Assembly (NCBI GenBank): GCA_036244855.1
Contig: BQKZ01000245.1
Location: 107,649 to 171,648, forward strand
Length of the DNA: 64,000 bases
Origin: Temnopleurus reevesii
Lineage: Eukaryota; Echinodermata; Echinoidea; Temnopleuroida; Temnopleuridae
Reading direction: 5' to 3'
Part shown: in pieces, positions 1 through 10,341 of the stretch
How positions within the stretch are numbered: the stretch's first letter is position 1
Layout of the letters: every line of letters starts with the position of its first letter
Program-made: the position numbers and the translations under genes
Notes under the pieces: model-generated
Told to the model about the DNA's origin: nothing
The model's input: the letters and a program-made list of their open reading frames with translations, nothing else
Databases searched by the model: none

Positions 1-11
1 GGTGACTTCAT

Positions 12-155
12 TGCACTCAACCACAGGGTCCTTTCAGAACCCTCTGATCATGCGTACCCCTCTGATCGTGGAGGTGCGATGAGAGGGGCGTGGAGGTGCA
101 ATCAGAGGGGTAAGCATGATCAGAGGGTTATGCAAAGACTCTGTGGTTGATTGCT
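12..155. repeat. Fold-back (MITE-like) element
   Basis: Two arms of about 57 bases (12-68 and about 97-155) are near-perfect reverse complements, both carrying the run CAACCACAG and the run CCCTCTGATCATGC. The short loop repeats the motif GTGGAGGTGCGAT imperfectly. It has no coding capacity. It looks like a short non-autonomous inverted-repeat element; family unknown. Confidence 0.75.
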
Positions 156-810
156 ATGCAGTCACTGTTTGTTCAGTGTGAGAGAATATGCAGAGGTATG
201 TGCTATCAGAACACACAGTCCTCAACTAGACTATGGTTTAGGAGACTTGAGATACTTGGATACTTCAATGATTCTGGAACGACATTTTTATGAGAATATT
301 AATGATTGCAGTTCATTTTTTAGGGATGATGTTCTCCTAATATACATGTAGAATTCTTTTGCAGTATGTGTACCTTAGTTGGATGGATGGGGTTTAGATG
401 TCAAGTGGACTTTAATGAGTTAGAATAGCGCATTAATTACTTTAAAATATTTAAGGAGGGGGGTTCAACTGAAGATCAGACCCATTTGTACATTAATAAT
501 GGGACACTTCAGATTACTAGGGGGGAGCTCCATGAGAGGAACAGTTAAGTAGAACTTTGAGGAACTGACATTAGGTTAGTAGACCTAGACACTTAGCACT
601 TTAGGGTCTTGATGTTTCTTAGAATGAAAGGTTGTGATGAAGGGGGCCTTTGGTAGAGGAACAAGACTACCCCTGAGACCTATCGATGCTGCTGCATCTT
701 CCTAAACAAATGTCCCGCTCCCATTTTGGGATCTGTTTGGCGGTACACCCATCTCACAAAGGAGATGAGACCCACTCTGTTTTCGCTCTCACTCTCGTTG
801 TTTCTTGCAG

Positions 811-905
811 CTAATGATGAATCGATCACTGTCACTCCGCCAGACACTTTAGGCGAGAATCAAGGCAAAGCCGACCTTATTTATGACGTGCTTGCCATTC
901 TCTAA
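811..905 (+). CDS. Possible 3' terminal coding exon, gene unknown
   Basis: A pyrimidine-rich acceptor (ending TTTCTTGCAG at 810) is followed by an open frame of 31 codons that ends in TAA at 903-905. If entered with two bases completing a codon, the tail ends ...KADLIYDVLAIL. The segment is richer in CpG and GC than its AT-rich surroundings, as the proven exons in this window are. No upstream partner exon lies in the window and I do not recognise the peptide. It may be the last exon of a gene to the left, an alternative end of the SOWAH gene, or chance. Confidence 0.3.
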
Positions 906-2991
906 CCCAACATTGTATAAAAATATTTATTTAACGAGGAAGCGTAGGAAGAGAGAAATGGTCGGAGAGAGAGAAGAGTGAATGAATGGATAGATGATTG
1001 GACTGATAGAAAGAAAAGAGGAGGAATGGGTAGAAAAGAGAGTATAGAAAAATAAGTATTAACAAGGGATGGATTAGGCCCCTTGTTGCAAAGAATATTT
1101 TGTATGGACCATTGAGATTTTATTTCATGTGCCTGTGTATGGAACTTAATATGTTATTGTACAATGCAGAATTTTGAGCAAGTGTTTCACACTATACTTC
1201 TAGATTATGAACTCATTGACGAAGCTGCAACAGTAATATGAGCTCAGATACATTTATTGAGCTGACCTTATGAATATTCTGAACAAAGTATGCATTTATT
1301 GGTTAAAACATATTCTCGAAACACAATAAATTATATATTTTAACAATTAAAAAGTGTATGATACATCATAAAACAAGACCAAAAGTTGTCATTTGCAAGA
1401 GAAAACACTGTTTAGTTAATATATCATCAAAATATTCATAATTTTCTTATCTACTTCAAACTCATTTCTGTTCTGTGTATCTGAATTTGTTTTCTGCTTT
1501 TATTCAAAGCAAGATTTTGCTGAGGCCGACCGGGTCTTTAAATCATATTCAAAGCGTAATGTACTCCTCTGATGAATCGCTTCTGGTTAGTTTTTTTCTC
1601 TTTTAAAACCAAAATAATGAAGAGAGCCCACAGACAGGTAAACGTCCTCACGTAAGGTGAGTAAGCATTCAACAGAGCCCCTCAAAAGATTACCGCTTTC
1701 TAACACCCTGACACAACAGAAGTCTTGTCAAACATATCTTTACTGATCAGTCTACATCATTTCCTCATGTTCACATTATTTTCCAATCCCAGCATGTCCT
1801 CCATCGTCTCCCTAAGTTGGCGTTTGAATGACGGGGAGCTTGCTTTGAGGGATTAAGCCAGCATACAGCTGCACGCAGGACTCTTCGCCAAAGTACCTGA
1901 CTCAGCCGCGGATTTGCGTCAAAATTCTAAAAGATGACGGCCGATCAAAGCGATGATTGGAGGTTTGAGCGGTGTATGAATCAACAGTGGGGAGCGGCTG
2001 TCGTTGGGATATGAGATTAGTCGCGCACGCGGCTGGCTACCTGTACAACATGAGAGGGAATTTCTGTCGCACAATTGTTTCTTCTTCTTGGGTGTTCATA
2101 ACTTCTTTGACAGTGTATTTTCCAGGATTTGTTCGTACACACGCCTGGGGCTATTTTCTCAAAATATTTTGCTGAGGTACCTGTCCTTTTACCCCTGCTT
2201 TGGATATGACGGCATTTCACATACTGAGTTCAGCTGTAGCCTTATTTTGATGGGGGAAGCAATAGTAGAATTGGGAAATTTTATACCTGCTGATCAGAAA
2301 AAAATTAATGAAATTTGACATAGAAAATAAGACTTCGAAAGTACATTTTGGTATTCTACTTTTATGAGTGTTTTCTGAAGTTTTTGAGTGAGGGTAAGGG
2401 TTTCTCCCCCTTTTCATGAAAAACACTTTTTAAATAAAAATAAGACCATTCAAGGTGTGAGCATGAAATCTGTAAAGTTAATTTTCCAAAACTTTGTTTT
2501 AAAGTACATACATGTTTTCTTCTGATTTTTATTCAATGATGGCTCAAAATCTACAGTAAGTTATCCATATATACATTCAATTTTCAAATTACAACAAATT
2601 TTTAGATTTTAGGTGAATAGTAGCATGGATATCTGTGAATGAAAAGGAGTTCTCTGCAGTTTTGTTTGTTTCGAAGATATTTGTTAAAAAATTGACTCGA
2701 TTACAGTTATAAACTCTTTTTCAAAAGTATAAACTTCATAGAAAAATGTCTAAACCAGAACATAAACCCCCTTCTTTAAAACCTATTAAATAGGGGATTT
2801 TCAATAATAAGATTTATAAGTATCATTTATCAGCTATCGGGGAAATTTTCAGCAAAAATAAGCATGATCCGATATGTTCTTATTTAGTGGACACACATAA
2901 ACGAATAGTTGTCACCTTTTTGGTTGTGTTTATGTTAGCTTTTTAGTATGCAGCCTGACATGGTTACAGTTGTAAACTTTTTCAAGAATGC

Positions 2992-3509
2992 TTAAAGCCC
3001 AAGTAAAGCGTTGGTAAAAGGGAATATGTTTATTGCCAAATTTTGTCTTCAAATCTATATAAAATGGAGTATAGTATCATGGACATGTTGCACGAAAGAT
3101 TGTGGGAAAAATGAACGAGTTTTGGAAAAGATATAACCTAAAATGTGCAAAATAATTTAGTGCCGTGTCCCCGACACTAATTCAATATTTTCTTTCTTGA
3201 TAAAGGACAACATCTCATGCACAGAATTGGATACAAATTTCAGAATTGTATTGTTATGTATATCTTTCTATCATTCTATTGCGAAATCTCTGTAATAACT
3301 TTGTATATGCCCGATAGCAAGAAAAATATTGTTATAACCAAGAGAGGGCGCTAAATATGATGTAACAGTCGTATTCAAATTTTCAAAAGAATCAGTATGT
3401 AAAAAAAATATGCTATGGTCTCAAAATGTGTACAAGAATTATATGTCATGATGAATATCCCCCAAATTCACATTTTTTAATCTTTACCAAAACTATACTT
3501 GGGCTTTAA
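2992..3509. mobile_element. Non-autonomous DNA-transposon-like element, TTAAAGCCCAAGT termini
   Basis: The ends are inverted repeats of about 28 bases: TTAAAGCCCAAGTAAAG at 2992 and its imperfect reverse complement ending GGGCTTTAA at 3509, followed inward on both sides by a TTGGTAAAG-like run. The 518-base interior is AT-rich and has no coding frame. Only one copy was seen in the window. Confidence 0.6.
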
Positions 3510-4486
3510 TATCAGTAGAAATAGAAATTCCATATTTATCTGTGATTGATAGTCATATTTTTACGCTGCAGTTCATGTCACATGGAAATAGTCAATCAAC
3601 ATCTACTAAATGCTTTCGGAAACTCAGAGAAAGAGAAATTAAAATGCCCATAATCCATCCCCTCTCCATAACCCAGCTGGTTCAGCGTCCCCAAAGGAGG
3701 GCAGTATAGCTCGTTACTGTCACAATTACTATTCGCTTGTTCTACCATCCCATAGAGTGTAAATACCTATTACTGGAATACCATGCTGGAATAACTGACC
3801 CCTCATAAAAATACCAACTTCATAACCCCTGAACTTACACTTCTCTGGTTTTAGCACCGCAAAGCAAGGACTGTGCAAATGAAAAATGACAAATGGAAAG
3901 TGACAATGTGCGACGATGAGGATGGTAGTTTTGATAGAGCAGACATGCAGAGATTTAGAAGTTGGACAATGAAAAGAAAGTTGTCTTTGCATTGACTGGA
4001 AAGATTGATGGATTCAGATATAGAAAGTTGATGTGGAAAGATTAACAATAACAATAGATGCAATTTATAGCGTTTACACTTCCATTCTGGATAGTGCTTG
4101 AGGCATGAATTGTATTATTACCCTGGGTTTAGCTCAGCCAAGCAAGTATTTCTAGGAATATTATGTATTAATCTAACCTGGGTTGAGAGCAGCTCATTAA
4201 GAGTGAATTTCTAGCAGAAGGGTATTACTCCCATGGCTTTAATTTAAATCTACAACCTTTTGGTTTGCTAGGAGATGCTTTCAATTTAAAGAAGACATAT
4301 TTTAAAAAATCAGTTTAGAAATTGAGGTGATATTCTCATGTTTTCTAGAGAGAGCATAAAGATATAATTCTATAATTCTATGGTTCTGCCATTGTAAGGT
4401 GGTGCAGGCGGCATTATTTGGTTCTAATGCATGATGACTTGTGCACAACCTTTGCAGATAAATAAAATGAAACCAAAGTTAATTTA

Positions 4487-4650
4487 ATGGTCTAGTGGTG
4501 CGATACCTGTCTTGCAATCAGGAGGTTGCTGGTTGGATTCCAACTGAGTTTGTTTGTAAACTGTCATTTCAAGAATCAATTTCTGCAGTCAAATTTACTT
4601 TGACATTCAGTGTATATCCATGTTGGAATAAGGCAAGAATCAGCTGATAA
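4487..4650 (+). mobile_element. tRNA-derived SINE-like element
   Basis: TGGTCTAGTGGTGCGATACC at 4492 resembles a tRNA D-arm with the RNA polymerase III A box. CCTGT-CTTGCAA-TCAGG resembles an anticodon arm with TGC in the anticodon position. GGTTGGATTCC near 4530 is one mismatch from the B-box consensus GGTTCGATTCC. The following tail (about 4608-4645, AGTGTATATCCATGTTG... AAGGCAAGA) matches the arm ends of the fold-back at 47679-47867. It is too diverged to be a working tRNA gene. Confidence 0.6.
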
Positions 4651-5197
4651 ATTATACCTTGCATTTCAAAAAGTTTGTTCTTGGTTTTTATTTAATTTTT
4701 TTCCATTGAGATGTTTGCTTAGACCAGAGTTTGATCATTCTATTCAAGTTCAAGTTACAAATACATAGGTTCTAGGACAGATAGATAGACAATGGTTTAT
4801 TGAATACGGAAGATGAGAACAAAAGTTGACCAGGTGATGCGGTCCAAGATACCAGCTAGGGTCCGCATCATCCTGCTTCTCGTAAATCATCCATCTCATT
4901 AATCTTGACCTCTGCAACAACCAGAAAAACCGCTAAAAAACAACTATCCCCATAAGTACCCTCATCAAAGTATGCACCTCCTTGTAAACCTCACAAAGTA
5001 TTTTATCAGAACTTGTTGAGATGAAATACAGTCCTGATGCTCCGGAAACTCCCATTGTTTGTGTTTTATGAGTGGAATTACGATATATCTTCCCTGCCAT
5101 CCATCCCACCACCATATTGAAGTCCTGAATTGAAGACAATTTAAAACACAGACATGGACATTTGTGATTGTCAAAGAGATTGTCACATATATTCTGA

Positions 5198-5476
5198 TTT
5201 TGTGCGTATTCCACATGGTGTGGCAGTGTATTGAAGTGCGCACTGTATGTGCTCTTACGTTTTATGTGTGTGTGTGGTAGCGGAATACGCTAGTAGTATC
5301 GCGATACCGTTGGTTTAAAGATGAATTATGATAGAATAGATTTTTATTTGAATTAAATATTCTGGACTACATTCGACCAAAATACTTCAGAGAGGTTATC
5401 ATTTTGGCATATCTGAGGTACTTAACAAGTTGTAAGCATAACCATAATGTGTGCAAATGTAGTTTTCTACCTTTAA
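5198..5476 (+). mobile_element. TTTAAAGGTA-family element, left-truncated copy
   Basis: About 279 bases are highly similar to the right part of the copy at 42050-42638 and to 63760-64000. It keeps the right terminus (GTAGTTTTCTACCTTTAA) and lacks about 240 bases of the left end. Shared landmarks are GGTGTGGCAGTGTATTGAAG and the stretch around ATTCTGGACTACATTCGACC. Confidence 0.85.
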
Positions 5477-7516
5477 CACTCCCTCCCCTTTTCACCTTCT
5501 ACCTCCCCTTCTCACTCAGCAGTACCCCCTGTGCACCCCATGACAGTAGCTTGTAACAAATGTACAAACTTGTTACAGATGAAGTTTCAAGGGAAAAGGC
5601 TGTACAGTCTGTTTCCCTCCTCCATCATTCATAAACCTCAAACTCAACTAGAAATAAAAAGTACATTCAAGGAGAAAATATTATTTATGATGCAGTAATT
5701 CTTTCTTCTCCACTCCAGCACTTGGTAGTAAAAGGAAGATGATTTGGGCGGAGTTGGGATTACTTGGGGGCAGGGCCATGGGGACTTTCCATAGTTTGTC
5801 AGACTTTTTCATGTTTTTACTACTTTCTCTATTTAATTCAAGTTTCAGGTGGAGTGGTAGTCTTACCCAGAATTTTAGTGGATAGGAATGGATCTATTAT
5901 TGTGAACTAGTAATGTAAAGTTTTCATATTTGGAGAAAGAGGAAAAGAATAATAGTGGATCATTAGTTTTCTGGCAGGGATTTGAAGGGGGAGGTGAGGT
6001 ACATGTATTTGTAACCACTGTGTGTCATTGTTACAACATTATACATCCCTCCCCCCCCCAAAAAAAAACCCCAAAAACATTTAACAGAAGCTGTAGTTAT
6101 GCTACAACTGGCAAAGCTTTGAACACCCACAAACAATGAGATAATCATTTATATTTCCAGAAGAGGTAATATTAATATGCATCCTTAATGATCAATATAT
6201 TTACATTGATTTTTTTAAATGAAATTTTCAAGGTCAGTACAGATTTACATTGATATTAGAAAGCCAGCATCTCACTGGTTTCACAACATGTACTTGCAGA
6301 TGTAGGGCTCACCAAAGTTGAATTCACACCTGTTGGGTATTCTTTTGATAGCTAAAATTGGAGGGTATATTTATGGCCTTGTCTGTAGTGATATATGATG
6401 TAGTTCCCTCCCCTTGCAAGGGGTCACCCCCACCAACCAAAAATAAAACAATTCCTATCCTACCAACTACAGCAATCTGTGATTTCTTTCAGGTATCTAA
6501 TGTATTACCCCCTGTGTTGTTACATGTTATTTTCAAAGTATATATGAGATCACCCCTTACCCCAAATCACCCAGCGCTTTTTTTTATAATTCTCTTCCCA
6601 CTCATTCCACTTCTGACTGTAATCAGAGCATAATGTCTAGAATCTTTGAATTTTGGGTTATATTTGGAAATTTCTTTTTTTTTTTTTTATTGTACCCTGA
6701 TACATTGGCTATAAATAATGGTTTCATATTTGCCATATAATTTTCTCCTCATGATGTAAATGATTAGCATTCATTTGGTAATTATAATTTTCTTGAAACC
6801 ATTATCTCCTTTTACTCATCAATTATAAGCCCCCCTCCTCACCCTCCTCCTTCAACATTTAGAGCAGACTTGGCCTTCCTTCTTAAATATCCTTTGCAAG
6901 ACAACCTATAAGTTATGCTCACTTATCTTTTCATTATTATCTGTTTTATATCAACCTTACACATGACAATAATTTGCGGGCATACAACATATATTACCCC
7001 TCCCCTATATGTTATTCTTTCAAAGCAGCAAATCTCCTAAGCATTTGATTCACCAAATAAAAAGATGAAAAGTTACGGGAGAACATTATACCAACTGACA
7101 CGCTGCTGAGTGGAGTAAGGTCCTTCCACATACCAGAGCACATATCTGTCATTAAAAACTTTATTGCAAGTAATAAGTCTCATAAAAACATCCACATATC
7201 ATTTATGAGGCGGAAACAGCAGCATTGTAGGTCATAGTTTTTCTTCTCTCCTCCCTTATTTAAGTTTTTACAAATGTATTTGTGACAATGAAGTTCTGTG
7301 TCATTTTCATAAATTTTGTTAATTCACAGATATATTTATGAGTTTTGCCTAGGCAGGATTCTGCTTTTTATGTGTCTTTGACCTAATCATAAAACTATGT
7401 TTTTACAGTTGGACATGAGTTTGTTTTATATTATAAAAAAGAAGCATACTTGAAAAAAAAATACCGAAATGAAATAAAATGATAAAATCAGTCTGAGGGA
7501 TGAATAAAGTGTCTTA

Positions 7517-7667
7517 GGGGGTGTTGTTCAAAAGTTACAATTGATCGTAGCGCGCCAATCAAAATCATTATTTTACGCGAGTCTTGTTAAATGTGCATAC
7601 CATACGCGAATGAAACTTGGCATTATAATTTGCAGTTGATTTGCAGTTGATTTTGAACAAGACCCCC
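7517..7667. mobile_element. GGGGGTGTTG-family inverted-repeat element
   Basis: It starts GGGGGTGTTGTTCAAAA and ends TTTTGAACAAGACCCCC, so the two ends are reverse complements over about 17 bases. The same outer sequence, including the preceding GTGTCTTA, occurs in the copy at 38461-38621. It has no coding capacity. Confidence 0.75.
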
Positions 7668-8784
7668 TTAAATTTGCAAAAACAATAATGACCCTTAAGT
7701 GCCAATAATCTACAGCTTAGACAAAAGATAAAATGCTCACCACCTTTATGAAGATATAAAATATAATATGATAGACACTATGAATATTGCAACTTTTAAT
7801 GAAGCGCATTAAAGTCACATATTTCATACTTGGCCTCTCCTTGCACCCAACGTGTGCTGGCAGGTTTATGTCACTGTTTGTCAACGTCTGTCAAAGACAT
7901 TTTGGTGGGTTCATGGTGCAATCAAGGACTACTCTTCTTGACACTCTCTCATCACTTTGAAAGTAAATGATAGCAAAATGGGCAAATTAAACCTTCCATT
8001 CAAGCTTTCACAATGTATCTTTTGATAGCAGACAAAATGAAATGAGATTCCCTGTCATTGAGCAAACATGTTTAATATCTATTTCAGAGATGTTAACTCT
8101 GCCATAATATGCATGAGGGGTTTTTTATTTTTGTCAAGTACATTCAAGGCTTTCGTCACAACTGAATGGCTGAAATTACGTGTCTTCTCACATTGTTCAG
8201 CTTTGGCATTTTATCACATTTTAATTTTTACTTCATCAGGGAATAATTTTCCTGGTATCGCATTGGTAATTCATCGCATCGCACTGTGCTATGCATTTTA
8301 GCAGGATTGCTATACAAAGTATGTTTTGTTTAGCAACTTTTTCACATAGAACTGTACAGTAAAGTATTGAAAATATTTCCCTGCTCAAGCATGTTATGGA
8401 ACTATTAATTGGTATCACTGCTTTGGCATTTTGCATTTTTGGAGGTATTAAACTGGGAAGGAAGTTTCTCTTGTGTATGAGAGCATTGTGAGAGCATTAG
8501 AAAGGCTTTGAATGGGAAGCTGTTTTTTGGTTCAATTTCTTTGTCCTAGATTTCATAATGTCCAATACTTATGATGACAAAATAGATAACACATCGACAT
8601 CCTTCTTCCAAGTGAAATGGTGATAATTGTTTTGGTCTTGGAGGATTTAGGGAGAGATAAAAGATTTGTGGATAGATCTTTAGTAGATGTGTAAATAGAG
8701 TAGATACTGTGATGAAAATTGACCAAGGTTTCAATTATGATGCTTGTTGAGATTAATTTTCATCTTTGCTTATTGCCCGCTATC

Positions 8785-9020
8785 TCTCCAATTCTCCCTC
8801 CTTACTCCCTCCCTGCTTCCTACTCTTACCCTCACCCTGCTTGTCCCCCTTTTCTGTCGCATCTATCTTCTCTGCCTACCTCTCTTTCTCTTTTCATCTT
8901 TCTACCTCTAAAGTCCCTTCCCAATTACCCCCTCCTCTCCTCCTCTTCCTGCTCACCCTCTGTTCTGTTATATATTTTCTTCAGCTATATAGCTCCATCC
9001 CCACCTACCCTTTTCTGTTT
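8785..9020 (+). repeat. Polypyrimidine (C+T-rich) tract
   Basis: Nearly pure C/T on the plus strand for about 230 bases, with scattered A. The proline/serine/leucine-rich open frames through it come from composition and are not genes. Confidence 0.7.
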
Positions 9021-9709
9021 ATATATTTTGTGAATTAACCTCTTTCCTAAATTTAAAAAGAAATTGTGCCCATCTATAATTCAGTGAAAAGTCTTTCTAA
9101 CTATGAAACACTGGATCGAAAAAGATTTAACTTTGGCTTCAGGGTTAATTTGGTACATAATTATAGTTGCCATTTTTGTAAGAACTTTTTATTTGGATGG
9201 AGAATGTTGGAATCTTTCTTGACCTTTTTCGTTAGTCCTATTCAATGTCACTTCCTGTGCTGTTGTTCAACTGTTTATTCATAAATGCCTCCCCTATGGA
9301 TTTTAATGTGAAACATGAAGGTTAAAAGCACACTTTGATACATTTTAATCACACAATTAACACCTCATATTCTCTACAATGCACCTCAAGTGTGAAAAGT
9401 CAAGTGTTAGCAGGTTTATGCCATTGTTTGCTTGGGGGTCCTATTCATATTTCTTGTATTTTCTCTTGTATTTCACATCCAGTTTGGCCTTGTAAAGGTC
9501 ACTGTACTCTTTTATGACATCCTCTTGAATGTCAATAAATGTGGTCATGCAAATGTTAGATTATTACAAATACTTCATATTCTGTACAGTACAATCTCCT
9601 GATGTACTGTTTTATCATTTACATAGAAGTGTTTCAATTTGTGGTCATCTTATTCCTTTTCATTTTCTTTTTTAATTTTTTTTATTCAAGAATGAAGAGT
9701 ACCGTATAT

Positions 9710-9826
9710 GGGGCCTTTTACATCAAGAGATGCAATTGATTTTGCATTCAATCGTATCTCTTTGGTGCACAGTTTGTCGTAGAATTACGCTTAATATTTA
9801 TTGTAAGTGTAATAGCATCTTTTGTG
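9710..9826. mobile_element. GGGCCTGTAACA-family element (diverged copy)
   Basis: It aligns in reverse orientation with the element at 29300-29428: GGGCCTTTTACATCAAGAGA at the left, an internal TTGCATTCAATCGTATCTCTTT hairpin-like part, then AATATTTATTGTAAG and GCATCTTTTGTG at the right. The inverted-repeat ends are partly decayed. Confidence 0.6.
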
Positions 9827-10254
9827 TACTACTTTTGTTGTAATTCAATAGAACAGACTATATTATTCACTTTGTACATTTACATGTACATTGTATCTTC
9901 GTTCATCTTACATCTGTGGTGCACATTGCTATAGTACTGAATTTCATTCCACAAGTGAATAAAATGATTTGATATTGTGTACAATTCTGACTACATATGA
10001 AGATCAATTAACGCACAAGTTTTTCCTTTTGATCATGGCATTTACATTGTCTATCTGCTGGAAAAAATGTTGATAAGAAGCATCCGTAATTTCACTTTTT
10101 CAAATGCTTGTTGCAAGGGATTCTTTAGGCCCACCTCAAATGTAAGTCACATAATATAATTTACAAATATTTATTTCAAATATCCTTTCATATCCTTTCC
10201 ATATCATCAGTCATTTTAACAAGAATGTTATCCTTTCTCTTTGTATCTTTTCAG

Positions 10255-10341
10255 TCTGCTCTACACTGGGGAGCCAAGCATGGAAAGAAAGAGATGATTA
10301 GAATGGTCGTCGAAAGAGGCGTGGATGTGAACATGAGATCG
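10255..10341 (+). CDS. SOWAH: SOWAH exon, first ankyrin repeat
   Basis: 87 bases, phase 0 at both ends, acceptor TCTTTTCAG and donor GTAAGG. It encodes SALHWGAKHGKKEMIRMVV followed by ERGVDVNMRS, an ankyrin helix pair with the family's ALHW(A/G)AKHG signature. Confidence 0.92.

Larger units (their letters stand above)
906..10254. other. Non-coding stretch with repeats
   Basis: No open frame here has the GC content, splice signals or family resemblance of the proven exons. A CpG-richer patch at about 1840-2040 could be a promoter or 5' exon, but no usable frame was found. The region holds the elements listed separately (2992-3509, 4487-4650, 5198-5476, 7517-7667, 9710-9826) and a 250-base C+T-rich strand at 8785-9020. 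It may be intergenic, or an intron of the SOWAH gene, whose upstream exons were not found. Confidence 0.5.

Noticed and set aside
4492..4545. Possible tRNA gene
   Set aside because: The A and B boxes are recognisable, but the acceptor stem does not pair and the tail links it to a SINE-like repeat.
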